Below the pieces are notes generated by a model, which made no database searches, was not told the origin of the DNA, and saw nothing but the letters and a program-made list of their open reading frames with translations. A DNA stretch of 11,905 nt from Scatosoma sp045658805 (lineage in GTDB: Bacteria; Bacillota; Clostridia; Christensenellales; Borkfalkiaceae), in contig JAZOVQ010000005.1 of assembly GCA_045658805.1 (NCBI GenBank), positions 1-11,905 on the forward strand, in the 5' to 3' direction. A program made the translations under genes and the position numbers. Shown in pieces: positions 1 through 5,352 of the stretch (its first letter is position 1; each line of letters opens with the position of its first letter).

Positions 1-107
1 TGCCGATAGTGGGATGAAAAATGTCAAGAGATGCCAACTATGTATTAACGCTTGTCTATTCAATTTGAAAAATTTTCCAAAAAAGCAAAAAAAATTTCAA
101 AATCCTA

Positions 108-136
108 TTGACTTTCCGAAAATTGTCGGTTATAAT
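108..136 (+). promoter_or_regulatory. Sigma-A type promoter of the large noncoding RNA
   Basis: The -35 box TTGACT lies at 108-113 and the -10 box TATAAT at 131-136, with exactly 17 bases between them, an almost perfect housekeeping promoter. The predicted transcription start is near 142-144. The upstream DNA (60-105) is A-rich with A/T runs, as expected of an UP-element-like region. No protein gene starts within the next 550 bases, so the promoter appears to serve a noncoding transcript. Confidence 0.85.
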
Positions 137-142
137 AAGGCA

Positions 143-680
143 CAAAGGTAGATGGGAAACCTTTATTACGGCGTTAAAGAATCCGCTGGCGTCCGTAAAC
201 CCATAGATTATACAAAGGAAAAAGGGAACAGTGGTTCCCCAAGCTACTCAGGATTTATTTCAAGTAGTTAGGTAAAAAATTAATGGATTCAATAAAAATT
301 TTAGTACAAGCAGAAATGGAACAGGTTGGCGTTGCTTCGCATCGGGGAAGTGCGCACGAGTGGATTTGCGCGCTTTGATTACATAAGTAATTAAAGTGAG
401 AATCGTATATCCGTTCGTGTAGCGAAGGATAGTACGATTTAATACTATCATAATTATAAGATGTCGCTGAGTGAAGCTCTGACCAAATGTTTTATTTGGA
501 AATCAGTAGTTTTTGCAAAAAGCGGCTTTTTTTTGCAAAAAATGTTTGCAGTATTATAGGGATATTATGCCGTAATATAATGTTGCAATCCAAACAAGGG
601 GTTACCCTGCGATGTAGTACATAAGCGCTGCACCGTTAAAGCCAAAAACAAGTTAGGTTTTATCGGTGTAGCGTCTTTTT
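143..680 (+). ncRNA. Large structured noncoding RNA, about 540 nt (ROOL/GOLLD-like in size and complexity)
   Basis: The transcript is bounded by a consensus promoter (108-136) and an intrinsic terminator (626-680) and holds no convincing reading frame. Helices visible by eye are 152-156/200-204 enclosing 166-171/193-198; 224-229/234-239 with tetraloop AGTG; 242-248/263-269; 350-356/367-373; 374-382/387-395 with loop ATAA; a 16-bp hairpin 401-407/433-439, 408-412/427-431 and 414-417/423-426; 479-482/503-506 enclosing 483-488/494-499; 511-522/526-540; a 13-bp stem 546-558/576-588; 597-600/605-608; and the terminator stem. This density of perfect or G-U-tolerant helices over 500 bases is far above chance for AT-rich DNA. 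Large ornate RNAs of this length (ROOL, GOLLD) are known from phages and mobile elements of Bacillota; assignment to one of them is inference from size and context, not from recognised sequence. OLE RNA is another large class but usually sits beside a membrane-protein gene that I do not see here. Confidence 0.72.
626..680 (+). terminator. Intrinsic terminator of the large RNA
   Basis: Bases 626-635 pair with 664-673 (10 bp, one G-U). After a T-T mismatch, 637-643 pair with 656-662 (7 bp), leaving a 12-base loop. The stem is followed directly by TCTTTTT (674-680). The stem could equally be the conserved 3' domain of the RNA that also ends transcription. Confidence 0.75.
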
Positions 681-804
681 GCGTAAAGGGAGAAAATGAA
701 CGAAATAAAATTTATGGGAGGTAAGAAAGATGGAGGAAACGTTAATAGCAACTGGTATGGTAGGAATGTGGCAAAATTTCTGGATATCAAGGAGAGGAAG
801 GATT

Positions 805-981
805 ATGAAAAATTTGTTAGATTTTTGTGTATGTTGTCAAAGCAAAGTCGAAGCAGAGCAAACGGATTATGGAGCTAAAAAATATAAATGTTTGCGTTGC
901 GGAACAATAGTGATATCTTCTCTTAAGGGGAAGAGGCACGTAATGTTTGAGATTTTTGGTCCCAAAAGTAAAACTAAATAA
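805..981 (+). CDS. Small zinc-ribbon protein (58 aa)
   Basis: The 58-residue product begins MKNLLDFCVCC and has two paired-cysteine knuckles about 18 residues apart, C8-V-C-C11 (with a further Cys at 10) and C29-L-R-C32. This is the layout of a small treble-clef or zinc-ribbon fold that binds one Zn2+. The tail is basic (SLKGKRH... KSKTK), which suggests nucleic-acid or protein contact in the cytoplasm. I chose ATG 805 because the Zn ribbon begins at once after it and GGAG/GGAAGG precedes it (791-800). The same frame is open from ATG 730, which also has a good GGGAGG site (716-721), so an 83-aa form is possible; the extra 25 residues have no recognisable character. The gene follows the large RNA's terminator by about 125 bases and is closed by the terminator at 1105-1165. 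I do not recognise a specific family. Confidence 0.5.
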   Translation: MKNLLDFCVCCQSKVEAEQTDYGAKKYKCLRCGTIVISSLKGKRHVMFEIFGPKSKTK

Positions 982-1104
982 CAATTTAATAACAATTGAA
1001 TAATCGGTATAGTGACTTGCTTGGTCGATCTGAAATAGGGATTAACAAATCCAAGTAAAGAGCTATATTAAGACGATAGATACGAATCAGAAAAATTACA
1101 TGAT
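982..1104 (+). other. Untranslated spacer with two competing hairpins
   Basis: No gene is visible. Bases 1039-1043 can pair with 1048-1052 (GGATT/AATCC), or 1020-1024 can pair with 1051-1055 (CTTGG/CCAAG), and these two exclude each other. TATAGT at 1008-1013 could be a -10 box, but the matching -35 region (985-990, TTTAAT) is poor. With the terminator that follows, the stretch could be a 3' UTR or a small RNA of about 150 nt. Confidence 0.3.
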
Positions 1105-1165
1105 AAGGTCATCGGTGGATATGCTTCCAAAGGGGGGCGTATTTATCGATGACCTTTTCTTTTTT
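1105..1165 (+). terminator. Strong intrinsic terminator
   Basis: A perfect 10-bp stem (1105-1114 with 1147-1156, AAGGTCATCG/CGATGACCTT) contains a second 6-bp helix (1119-1124 with 1137-1142, one G-U). It is followed by TTCTTTTTT (1157-1165). This separates the zinc-ribbon ORF from the sigma-like gene and its leader. Confidence 0.85.
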
Positions 1166-1195
1166 ATAAAGAAAATAAAAATAAAAAATATATAA

Positions 1196-1360
1196 AATCT
1201 CGTCCCGATTTGCAATAAAGGACAAGCGGATATGACATAGCGTAAAGGATTAAGAATTAAATCCGGGAACGTCGTGTGCATACCCCAACTTTATTGCACC
1301 ATTTTTTCGGGTAAAGGCAGGGGTAATGCATAAAAAAGCTGCTCCTGCCTATTTTATTTG
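1196..1360 (+). promoter_or_regulatory. Candidate riboswitch or attenuator leader of the sigma-like gene
   Basis: This untranslated leader holds a 10-bp perfect helix (1211-1220 TGCAATAAAG with 1289-1298). Inside it is a 5-bp helix (1227-1231 CGGAT with 1261-1265). The strand just inside the big helix, 1275-1286, pairs with 1320-1332 downstream (12 pairs with one bulged A at 1326), which makes a pseudoknot. That downstream strand overlaps the 5' arm of a terminator stem (1315-1325 with 1340-1350). Pseudoknot and terminator cannot both form, which is the logic of a transcriptional switch. I do not recognise a known riboswitch class. No clear promoter is visible just upstream; TATAAA at 1191-1196 lacks a good -35. 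Confidence 0.5.
1315..1360 (+). terminator. Terminator of the leader, overlapping the pseudoknot strand
   Basis: AGGCAGGGGTA (1315-1325) pairs with TGCTCCTGCCT (1340-1350), 11 bp including two G-U pairs, with a 14-base loop. A T-rich but interrupted tract follows (1351-1359, ATTTTATTT). The interrupted tract suggests an attenuator rather than a full stop. Confidence 0.55.
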
Positions 1361-1405
1361 CTTGGCTTTTATTGTTCTTCTTTGACGAGAGAAAGGAGAA
1401 CAAAA

Positions 1406-1933
1406 ATGAAAAAATTTTATGTAGCAGATCCCGATGGTACAATTAAGTCTTTGGACGGAACAAAAACGTATAAGGTTCTTAAAGGCAAAGCCTTGAAGGA
1501 ATTTTTATCGTCGGAAGAAGGTAAGCAGCGGCGTTTTGATATATGTAAAGACGCGCGCGGGAATTGTATTGGTGTGGAGTTGCCTCCTTCGATGTACAAA
1601 CAACACCGAAAGGAAGAAAATCGGAAAAGATATTTAGCGGAAATGCGCAAGGAACTGGATATCAGTGAAATTTCGATTGAAAGGAAGTTACTTGGCGACG
1701 AAGAAGGGAACGGTGAGGAAATTTTGGCAGATGATGCGGTTGACTTAGATAATTTTATAATCCAAGGTGAGGAAAAGATTATTTTAGAAAAAGCGTTGGC
1801 TGAATTATCGTTTGAAGAGCAACAAATAATTTACGGAATTTTCTACGAAAATTTAACAGAGCGTGCGCTTGCGGAGAAATTAGGTTTGAAAAAAACTTAT
1901 GTTCATACGCAAAAATTAAAAACTTTTTTCTAA
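1406..1933 (+). CDS. Sigma-70 region-4-like protein (175 aa)
   Basis: The C-terminal part (about 128-170) reads as a sigma-70 region 4 helix-turn-helix: a leucine-rich first helix ending SFEEQQIIYGIFYENLTE, then RALAEKLGL and the recognition helix around KKTYVHTQK. The N-terminal 70 residues (YKVLKGKALKEFLSSEEGK, then RFDICKDARGNCIGVELP) resemble the front end of sigma-like regulators common on mobile elements of clostridia, which lack a typical region 2. Its role would be transcription control of element genes, either as an alternative sigma subunit or as a DNA-binding activator. ATG 1406 is chosen for its AAGGAG site (1393-1398, 7-base gap) and sensible N-terminus; the frame is open to 1358 but the extra residues are implausible. 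The protein ends ...QKLKTFF, slightly short of the usual helix end in the family as I recall it. The leader upstream carries a likely attenuator. Confidence 0.75.
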   Translation: MKKFYVADPDGTIKSLDGTKTYKVLKGKALKEFLSSEEGKQRRFDICKDARGNCIGVELPPSMYKQHRKEENRKRYLAEMRKELDISEISIERKLLGDEEGNGEEILADDAVDLDNFIIQGEEKIILEKALAELSFEEQQIIYGIFYENLTERALAEKLGLKKTYVHTQKLKTFF

Positions 1934-2011
1934 AAATCGCGACCAAAACGAAAAAATTTCAGGCAAACCATAGTGAAAGGGGTAAAAAGCCCTACGATGA
2001 GGAGTTGTGAA

Positions 2012-2311
2012 ATGTATGCGGATGAAAAGATAAAAGAAGAGTTGGAAGAACTTAAATATTATTATCAGCAGAAAGAAAAGTTGGACGTGTATATGACAGA
2101 ATTGTCTTGTTCGGTAATAGAAGAATTGCTTGAAAGATATTCGAGGGTTATTCGTTGTGCGCCTATAAAATTGTACCACGTGTACGTAGGTCTTTATATG
2201 AAAGGCTGGTCGCAGGGTGCATTGGCGAGGGAAATGGGATATACAAGGTATTACGTGCAAATTCTGAATGGAAGATTGATTCAGTATTTAAAGGAAAACT
2301 TGGATAAATAA
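2012..2311 (+). CDS. Small helix-turn-helix regulator (99 aa)
   Basis: The 99-aa protein has a charged coiled-coil-like N-terminus (KIKEELEELKYYYQQKEKL), a middle helical region (ELSCSVIEELLERYSRVI) and a C-terminal helix-turn-helix. That last part reads YHVYVGLYMKGWSQGALAREMG followed by the recognition helix YTRYYVQILNGRLIQYL. The layout recalls the small sigma-region-4-like or ArpU/RinA-like regulators of Gram-positive phages and integrative elements. ATG 2012 is chosen because GAGGAG (1999-2004) lies 7 bases before it; upstream ATGs at 1973 and 1997 are less well placed. It follows the sigma-like gene by about 80 bases and is probably co-transcribed. The pair likely sets timing of the downstream operon (inference). 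Confidence 0.7.
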   Translation: MYADEKIKEELEELKYYYQQKEKLDVYMTELSCSVIEELLERYSRVIRCAPIKLYHVYVGLYMKGWSQGALAREMGYTRYYVQILNGRLIQYLKENLDK

Positions 2312-2371
2312 TATCGGGATAATAAACGCGATTACGGAAAAAGAGCGAGGGTTTCGTGTCTTGCAAGGTAA

Positions 2372-2383
2372 AGGTGGCCACCT
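2372..2383. repeat. 12-bp perfect palindrome (possible operator)
   Basis: AGGTGGCCACCT is fully self-complementary. As DNA with no loop it is a poor RNA hairpin but a good site for a dimeric DNA-binding protein. The neighbouring helix-turn-helix gene product is one candidate binder (inference). Confidence 0.35.
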
Positions 2384-2466
2384 ACACAAGCGCGCACGGA
2401 GCGTAGCGTTCCAAAAGGGTAAAAGCGTTGGATTATAAAAATTACAATTATATAAGCCGAAATGCC

Positions 2467-2483
2467 GATGGTTCAAACCCATC
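2467..2483 (+). other. tRNA T-arm-like hairpin
   Basis: A 5-bp stem GATGG/CCATC closes a 7-base loop TTCAAAC, which is the canonical tRNA T-loop pattern including the A at position 58. There is no matching acceptor strand, D-arm or anticodon arm within the expected distance, so it is not a tRNA gene. It lies 64 bases before the start of the next gene and may be a tRNA-mimicking element or chance. Confidence 0.45.
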
Positions 2484-2546
2484 AAGAAAGTAGGCGCAAT
2501 AGCCCGAAGGCGAAATAGGGCAAAAAATAATTATAGGAGAACAGAT

Positions 2547-2864
2547 ATGGCAGAAAATACTCAAAACAACGCGCCGAAAAAACGTTTTTGGCGATTGACG
2601 AGCCGCCGTGCCGCAGATTATGCCGAACAGTATAAACTCGGTGTTCATATCGGTGGTAAAAAGGACGGTCAAGAATTGACAGAGGGCGAAAAGGGTAAAA
2701 TGAGAGGCTATTTCCAATGCCTTTCGGACCAAGCGGGCGCTTATAAGTACAACAAGGCGAAGAATGCCGGCGCGGACAAGGATGAAGCTGCTGCCTATTC
2801 CCAAATCATTGGTAAGGGCGGCGAGGAAATCTTGGAGAAAGCCAAGAAGCGCAAAAAGAATTAA
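2547..2864 (+). CDS. Small basic protein of unknown function (105 aa)
   Basis: I do not recognise a family. The product is hydrophilic and Lys/Arg-rich at both ends (APKKRFWRLTSRRAADYAEQYK at the front, EEILEKAKKRKKN at the back), with no signal peptide or membrane segment, so it should be cytoplasmic. The middle (GGKKDGQELTEGEKGKMRGYFQCLSD) looks helical. Basic ends suggest nucleic-acid binding or an accessory role in handling element DNA (inference). AGGAGA precedes the ATG. It is the first gene of the long operon; the SprT-like gene starts 13 bases after its stop. The front end and the general style resemble the other small basic protein at 4008, but I see no clear sequence similarity between the two. 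Confidence 0.7.
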   Translation: MAENTQNNAPKKRFWRLTSRRAADYAEQYKLGVHIGGKKDGQELTEGEKGKMRGYFQCLSDQAGAYKYNKAKNAGADKDEAAAYSQIIGKGGEEILEKAKKRKKN

Positions 2865-2877
2865 GGCGGTGTAGGCA

Positions 2878-3504
2878 ATGGCAATCGGGGTAAGACAGTA
2901 TCAGGATACGATAAACTACATATCCGAGATGTACGATTTTTTCAATGAAAAGCTGTTCGGCGGCGAGCTTACAAAGCCCGTTTTAACGATAAGCCCGGAC
3001 GAAAAGAACAAGGCATACGGTTGGATAACGCGTGACAAATTATGGAAAGAAAACGAAAATGACGAGGGCATGTACGAGATTAATCTCTCGGCGCAGTTCT
3101 TAAACCGTTCAATTTCTGAAACAGTGTCCACGCTTATCCATGAGATGTGCCATCAATTCGCAAGGGTAAATCATTTTCAAGATACCGCGCGTTCAGGAAG
3201 CTTTCATAACAAACTTTTTCGTCAGATTGCAGAAGACCACGGGCTGGACGTGGAATACGTTCGGGGTAGAGGTTGGGCTGTAACGACGTTAAAGGAAAGT
3301 TGTGTGCAGCTTTTACAGGATTTTTTGAAACAGCATCCGCAAAGGCTGATTTATCGGGAAATGCCGATAAAAGTCAAACGGGTAAGGGATGTAAGCGTTC
3401 GTAAATACGTTTGCCCCGATTGCGAAATAAGCGTTCGCGCGACAAAAGCGGTGAACGTGGTGTGTGGCGACTGCATGAAGCAGATGCAAGAAGAAAAATT
3501 ATAA
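2878..3504 (+). CDS. SprT-like zinc metalloprotease domain protein (208 aa)
   Basis: The protein shows the SprT/Spartan-like pattern. An N-terminal helix (ISEMYDFFNEKLFGGEL) and a strand ending in AYGWI precede the zinc motif H88-E89-M-C-H92 within STLIHEMCHQ. A third metal ligand is likely H110 in GSFHNKLF. A C-terminal zinc ribbon follows with C179-P-D-C182 and C196-G-D-C199. H88, H92 and H110 would bind zinc and E89 would be the catalytic base. SprT-family proteins in eukaryotes (Spartan) cut proteins crosslinked to DNA; bacterial element-borne members are poorly studied. The best guess here is processing of protein-DNA adducts or of a DNA-bound protein during transfer or replication (inference). 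It is cytoplasmic, with no signal peptide, and lies between small element genes with short gaps. Confidence 0.9.
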   Translation: MAIGVRQYQDTINYISEMYDFFNEKLFGGELTKPVLTISPDEKNKAYGWITRDKLWKENENDEGMYEINLSAQFLNRSISETVSTLIHEMCHQFARVNHFQDTARSGSFHNKLFRQIAEDHGLDVEYVRGRGWAVTTLKESCVQLLQDFLKQHPQRLIYREMPIKVKRVRDVSVRKYVCPDCEISVRATKAVNVVCGDCMKQMQEEKL

Positions 3505-3528
3505 AAATTTGAAGGAGAAAAAATTATT

Positions 3529-3885
3529 ATGAAAAACCAAGCATTGGTATTGGAAAGAGAAACTTTTGTGGCGAAAAACGGTAAGGAAATGTATAACTAT
3601 TTCGTGCGCGGCGTAGTGCATGGCAGAGAAGTCAAGGCAGACTTCTTGGCAAAGGACTTGGGCGGCTATGAGTTGCTTGACCTTATGTTTGAAATCAATC
3701 CGAAGGTAAATCTTATTATGCACGAGGAAACGATGACGGATGAAAAAGGCAACGTAACGAAATATATGGTTTACGAAGCGCAAGTCGTGGATGCGGACGG
3801 TCTTGTATATACGTACAAGCTCAAGCTCGCGCAGGAAAGCGACAAGTCGTATTTGAATATCCTTATGCAGTTGCAAGGCGCATAA
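3529..3885 (+). CDS. Cytoplasmic protein of unknown function (118 aa)
   Basis: I do not recognise a named family. The protein is compact with no signal peptide or membrane segment. Alternating beta-rich stretches are visible: LVLERETFVAKNGKEMYNYF, VRGVVHGREVKADFLAKD and KYMVYEAQVVDADGLVYTYK. One helix (GYELLDLMFE) separates the first two strands from the rest, and ESDKSYLNILMQLQ forms the end. The style resembles small conserved proteins of clostridial integrative elements. A small OB-like or beta-barrel single-strand-binding fold is possible from the strand pattern, but nothing in the sequence proves it. GGAG precedes the ATG. It is 24 bases after the SprT-like gene and 122 bases before the next start, with a large hairpin in that gap. 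Confidence 0.7.
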   Translation: MKNQALVLERETFVAKNGKEMYNYFVRGVVHGREVKADFLAKDLGGYELLDLMFEINPKVNLIMHEETMTDEKGNVTKYMVYEAQVVDADGLVYTYKLKLAQESDKSYLNILMQLQGA

Positions 3886-3949
3886 CTGTAATTTGAGGTA
3901 GGCAGGTACGAGTTGAGTGTGAAAATCGGTAAAGGTTAAGCACTCTGAA

Positions 3950-3981
3950 AAAGGGGTGTGATGGAAAAATTACACCCCTTT
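3950..3981 (+). terminator. Strong hairpin inside the operon (partial terminator or RNA processing site)
   Basis: AAAGGGGTGTGAT (3950-3962) pairs with ATTACACCCCTTT (3969-3981) over 13 bp (one G-U), with loop GGAAAA. Only TTT lies at its 3' foot and the bases after it are A-rich, so it is a poor classical terminator. It ends 26 bases before the start of the next gene. It may lower expression of the downstream genes or protect an mRNA 3' end. Confidence 0.5.
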
Positions 3982-4007
3982 AAAAATAAAACAATTTGGA
4001 GGATTTT

Positions 4008-4304
4008 ATGGAAAACGTAAAACAAAAACGCAGTTTCAAGGAAACCGTAAAAGATACGGGTTCTAAGGCAAAAGCCTATGCAAAAAAGCAGGGCGCTAAG
4101 GTAAAGAATTATGGCAAAAAGTACGCCTCGGATATCCGTGACGCGTATGACATTGGCTTTGCACGCGGCTGGGTGGAATCGTATGATATTCCTAACCGTG
4201 TAGGCGCAAAAACGGCTGCGGCGTATGGCTACAAGAAGGGGTTGTCGAAACGTCGCAAAGCAGACAAATATATCAACCAATATGAGCGTGGAGGTAAAAA
4301 ATAA
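4008..4304 (+). CDS. Small basic protein of unknown function (98 aa)
   Basis: This is a Lys/Arg-rich cytoplasmic protein with no recognised family. It opens MENVKQKRSFKETVKDTGSK, continues with lysine-rich helix-like sequence (KAYAKKQGAKVKNYGKKYASD), then DIGFARGWVESYDIPNRVGAKTAAAYGYKKG, and ends in a basic tail (SKRRKADKYINQYERGGKK). The Gly/Tyr/Ala pattern in the middle could be an amphipathic pair of helices. ATG 4008 is used because GGAGG (3998-4002) must stay outside the coding region; a TTG at 3996 in the same frame overlaps that site and is unlikely. The stop overlaps the next start (TAATG), so translation of the lipoprotein is likely coupled. Confidence 0.7.
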   Translation: MENVKQKRSFKETVKDTGSKAKAYAKKQGAKVKNYGKKYASDIRDAYDIGFARGWVESYDIPNRVGAKTAAAYGYKKGLSKRRKADKYINQYERGGKK

Positions 4305-5338
4305 TGAAAAAGATTTTAGCAGGTGTTTTAGCGGTAGCAACTTTATGTACGTGCGCGTTTACGGCGGTAGCGTGTAAGGATAAAGAGGCGGATAATCAGG
4401 CAAACGTAGGCATTGAGCAAACGGCAATGGGCGGCGGTATGCAACTTGGTGAAAGCCAAGGCAACGGCATTAAGCTTATGAGCGCAACGCTTCTTTCTAC
4501 GGAGTACGAAGATTACGGGATTTCTCCGCTTGCGGAAACGGCGTATACGCTTACAGCAACGATTACGCCTTCTGACGCAGGAAACCATGGGGTGGATTGG
4601 AGTATTTCTTGGAGAGATCCTTCTTCTACATGGGCAAGCGGGAAGACGGTAACGGATTACGTAACGGTAACCCCGATGTCTGACAGTAAAATGGCAACGG
4701 TATCTTGCTTACAACCGTTTGGCACGCAGATTATGATTATGGCGAAATCGCAAGATAATCCTAACGTGTTGGCGATATGTACGGCGGATTATGCGCAAAA
4801 GGTAACGGCGGCTTCGCTTAATATCGGTAATATTGCCGTGAATTTTGGCGGCGCGACTGCAATTCAGTACGAAGTTTGTGACGGCGTAAACGGTCCCGGC
4901 GGTGTTATCAATGCAACTGTTACGACGGATAACGTTTATACGATTGCAGAGGCGTTCACCAAGACGGTAACCTTTAAGCAGCCTTCTGATTCGGAGCAGT
5001 GGTTCAACATGAAAGACCTTTATCCCACGGGTATCGGCTTTGCGGACGTAACTGTAACAAATTGGCATGGCAAGGAATACTATTTCGACTACGCGCACGA
5101 TATGAAGAATTGGCTTATTATGCAGCGTGCAGGCGATATTGCGTTTGATACGTTGACGACGGCAGAGATTATCGAATATATGTCGGATATCACATGCCCG
5201 AATCTTTGTACGGTAACGCTTACGCTTACGGGAAAACACAATACCTATACGTACAGTTCGCAGTTGGTATGTACGGGCTACACAAATAATACGCCTGTAA
5301 ATGCGCTCGCGCTGGACTATACGAGCTGCGTGTTTTAA
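4304..5338 (+). CDS. Secreted lipoprotein with Ig-like folds (344 aa)
   Basis: The N-terminus is a lipoprotein signal: MKK, a hydrophobic stretch, then T-A-V-A-C24, after which C24 would be lipidated. A short acidic/Gly linker follows. The region about 65-170 (beginning TAYTLTATITPSDAGNHGVDWSI and closing IMAKSQDNPNVLAICTADY) has the strand order of bacterial Ig-like Big_2-type domains: values, ITPSDA, W-containing strand, TV strand, C-terminal AxxSxDNP. The rest (170-344) is beta-rich with several Cys (in CPNLC and the end SCVF) and no family I know. The protein should sit on the outer face of the membrane, as part of a surface complex. No LPXTG or other wall-sorting signal is present. It is coupled to the gene before it (ATG overlaps TAA) with GGAGG at 4290-4294. 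Confidence 0.7.
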   Translation: MKKILAGVLAVATLCTCAFTAVACKDKEADNQANVGIEQTAMGGGMQLGESQGNGIKLMSATLLSTEYEDYGISPLAETAYTLTATITPSDAGNHGVDWSISWRDPSSTWASGKTVTDYVTVTPMSDSKMATVSCLQPFGTQIMIMAKSQDNPNVLAICTADYAQKVTAASLNIGNIAVNFGGATAIQYEVCDGVNGPGGVINATVTTDNVYTIAEAFTKTVTFKQPSDSEQWFNMKDLYPTGIGFADVTVTNWHGKEYYFDYAHDMKNWLIMQRAGDIAFDTLTTAEIIEYMSDITCPNLCTVTLTLTGKHNTYTYSSQLVCTGYTNNTPVNALALDYTSCVF

Positions 5339-5352
5339 TGCGGAGGTAAGCT

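Larger units (their letters stand above)
2312..2546 (+). other. Structured untranslated leader of the main operon
   Basis: No gene is visible in these 235 bases. They contain a 12-bp perfect palindrome (2372-2383), a hairpin 2398-2403/2407-2412 with a 3-base loop, and a T-arm-like hairpin at 2467-2483. A GCCC/GGGC pairing (2502-2505 with 2518-2521) lies near the ribosome site of the next gene. A weak promoter candidate is TTGGAT (2428-2433), 17 bases, TATAAG (2451-2456); its transcript would start just before the T-arm-like hairpin. Confidence 0.4.

Noticed and set aside
2..151. Open frame at the left edge that could be the end of an upstream gene (contains CQLC and a basic tail)
   Set aside because: It runs through a near-perfect promoter and has low-complexity Lys/Phe/Asn content; it looks like chance in AT-rich DNA.
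143..680. Small self-cleaving ribozyme (hammerhead, twister) or 6S RNA in the large RNA region
   Set aside because: No CTGATGA...GAAA hammerhead core or twister core was seen, and the transcript is far longer than 6S RNA with many separate hairpins rather than one long rod with a central bubble.
696..878. 60-aa frame MNEIKFMGGKKDGG... as a separate gene
   Set aside because: It has a plausible ribosome site, but no recognisable motif, and overlaps the zinc-ribbon frame; kept only as a finding about nested frames.
2420..2492. tRNA gene ending in the T-arm-like hairpin
   Set aside because: The 3' strand after the T-arm (AAGAAAG) has no partner 60-70 bases upstream, and no D-arm or anticodon arm can be drawn.
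4709..5239. Long reverse-strand frames (for example 176 aa here, and 214 aa at 5513-6157)
   Set aside because: They lie antisense to coherent + strand genes with signal peptides and ribosome sites, and have Arg/Ile- or Ser/Thr-rich composition typical of antisense shadows.
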